DNA of 64,000 nt from CAZPUS01 sp964589825 (lineage in GTDB: Bacteria; Fibrobacterota; Chitinivibrionia; Chitinivibrionales; WJKA01): NCBI GenBank assembly GCA_964589825.1, contig CAZPUS010000015.1, forward strand, positions 1-64,000. Reading direction: 5' to 3'. The notes under the pieces are model-generated. The model saw only the letters and a list, made by a program, of their open reading frames with translations. It did no database searches and was not told the origin of the DNA. The position numbers and the translations under genes are program-made. This document shows positions 62,990-64,000 of the stretch, piece by piece; the stretch's first letter is position 1, and each line of letters opens with the position of its first letter.

Positions 62990-64000
62990 ACGGTCTTTCA
63001 TACATACTTATAACCGCAGCAAAGAATGAAGCAGCCAATATCGGAGAAACACTCGAAGCGGTCTGTTCACAAACCGTGAAACCTGTTAAATGGATCATAA
63101 TAGATGATGGTTCGACAGATAACACGTTGGATGTTATCGAGCCATTTCGTACACAATACGATTTTATCGTTAGCAAATCAACGCATACCAGGAACAGTAA
63201 ATGCAACTTTTCTTCCAAAGTACACGCGATAAATGCAGGGCTGGAAGAGGTGAAGGGAATCGATTACGATCTACTGGGCATTGTGGATGCAGATATTTCT
63301 TTTCAAAACGATTATTATGAGCAGATGCTTAAAGAGTTTGAGAATAACCCGAATCTGGGTATCGGGGGAGGACAGGTCTATGATGTGATTGATGATGAAT
63401 TGGTTCGTCGTTTCCCCTCACCTCATTCGGTGAGTGGTGGTATTCAGCTGTTTCGGAAAAAATGCTACGATGAAATTGGTGGGTTACCGTTTTTAAAGCA
63501 CGGTGGTGAAGATACGGTTGCGGAAATGACTGCAAAGATGAAAGGGTGGAAGGTATTGACATTCATGGAACTGACCGTTTCACACCATAAATGCACAGGT
63601 GTATCGCAGGGCAATCCAATAGTTTCCAGATTCAAGTTGGGCTTTCGCGATTACATCTATGGATCGCATCCGATATTTGAAGCCGTAAAGTGTGTCCGCC
63701 AGTTGCGGGCACGGCCTGTGATACTTGCCGGGCTCTTGCGTTTTATGGGCTTTATGTACTTTTTTTTAAAAAATGAAAAAAGGCCTGTGAGTCAGTCTTT
63801 GATCGAATATGTGCAACGGGATCAACTTGACAGGTTGAAATTGAGGTTTTTGGCTTCATACCCGCTGGGTGATCCGGTTTTTTTCAACCGGATTATTAAA
63901 ATAGTCATTTCAATATTGTACCTGCCTGCTCTTATGTTTTTTTTCCGGATTTCCGGCAAAAAGCGATGTGTGGTACTTACGTATCATGGAGTGACTGAAG
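62986..64000 (+). CDS. Glycosyltransferase family 2, running into a deacetylase-like domain (partial)
   Basis: At least 338 codons, open at the window end. The GT2 domain starts YILITAAKNEAANIGETLEA; IIDDGSTDN (38-46) and VDADISF (the DxD motif) bind the nucleotide sugar and metal; GGEDTVAEMTAKMKGWK is the ED acceptor block. Helices near 250 and 305-320 follow. The last ten visible residues, VVLTYHGVTE, look like the opening strand of a polysaccharide deacetylase (LTYHxV), in the same frame and without a stop. So the gene may encode a GT2-deacetylase fusion. ATGA overlap joins it to the GT4 gene. Confidence 0.85.
   Translation, partial: MNGLSYILITAAKNEAANIGETLEAVCSQTVKPVKWIIIDDGSTDNTLDVIEPFRTQYDFIVSKSTHTRNSKCNFSSKVHAINAGLEEVKGIDYDLLGIVDADISFQNDYYEQMLKEFENNPNLGIGGGQVYDVIDDELVRRFPSPHSVSGGIQLFRKKCYDEIGGLPFLKHGGEDTVAEMTAKMKGWKVLTFMELTVSHHKCTGVSQGNPIVSRFKLGFRDYIYGSHPIFEAVKCVRQLRARPVILAGLLRFMGFMYFFLKNEKRPVSQSLIEYVQRDQLDRLKLRFLASYPLGDPVFFNRIIKIVISILYLPALMFFFRISGKKRCVVLTYHGVTE

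Noticed and set aside
1..64000. CRISPR arrays, tRNA or rRNA genes
   Set aside because: No regularly spaced direct repeats and no TPsiC/anticodon-arm or rRNA-like blocks were noticed on either strand.

Overview
The window looks like a piece of a draft genome or MAG from a Gram-negative bacterium of the FCB group, most plausibly Fibrobacterota (Chitinivibrio/Chitinispirillum-like). The grounds are a TonB receptor, lipoproteins, and two very large secreted proteins that end in a FlgD-like/type IX-secretion-like domain (Y/VPNPF near its start, SSGVYF..K.IKIK-type end). A PEP-CTERM protein is present as well. Taxonomy is an inference. An exact 55-base duplication flanks a run of 100 N, which marks a short-read assembly break.

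Region 1 (1-8.4 kb): a PEP-CTERM exported protein behind a consensus sigma-54 promoter; then a divergent AraC regulator facing a catabolic set (KDPG-type aldolase, Fe-S old-yellow-enzyme, fumarate-reductase-like flavoprotein, Gfo/Idh/MocA dehydrogenase); then small unknown ORFs. Region 2 (9-16 kb, minus strand): probable operon mscS - secreted beta-propeller - GH4 glycosidase - PfkB sugar kinase - GH65 phosphorylase, ending in a strong terminator. Region 3 (16-23.7 kb): an SGNH/DUF4886-like secreted protein, a cupin, a TonB receptor behind a 27-bp palindromic operator, the assembly gap, a TroA/ZnuA-type metal ABC transporter with a coupled methyltransferase, and a DUF2391 membrane protein.

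Region 4 (23.9-39.1 kb): two giant surface proteins (2708 and 1514 aa) share a C-terminal module of about 420 residues and flank a FecR/Ig-like protein. The first has a consensus sigma-70 promoter. Region 5 (39.3-50 kb): a small FMN-binding protein and a complete family-5 peptide/nickel-type ABC importer (binding protein, two permeases, two ATPases), a GT-C-like membrane protein and a second, lipoprotein-type binding protein.

Region 6 (50.6-64 kb): an exopolysaccharide locus behind a second consensus sigma-54 promoter: TPR lipoprotein, a standalone degenerate GGDEF-like protein, a sugar transferase carrying the same GGDEF-like domain, a wlbA-wlbB-wlbC-like diacetamido-sugar set, a membrane protein, a FemAB-like protein, a polysaccharide deacetylase, an O-antigen polymerase/ligase-like protein, a GT4, and a GT2 that runs in frame into what looks like a polysaccharide deacetylase domain at the window edge. 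The matching sigma-54 promoters before the PEP-CTERM gene and before this locus fit the known coupling of PEP-CTERM proteins, exopolysaccharide and sigma-54 control. No exosortase gene is visible here.

A dispersed, near-palindromic repeat of about 145 bp (ends ATTGAGCGG.../...CCGCTCAAT, central hairpin GACAACC/GGTTGTC) occurs in about five intergenic places, one of them at the assembly gap. A different 157-bp inverted-repeat element sits inside the ABC operon. No tRNA, rRNA, CRISPR array or transposase was recognised.
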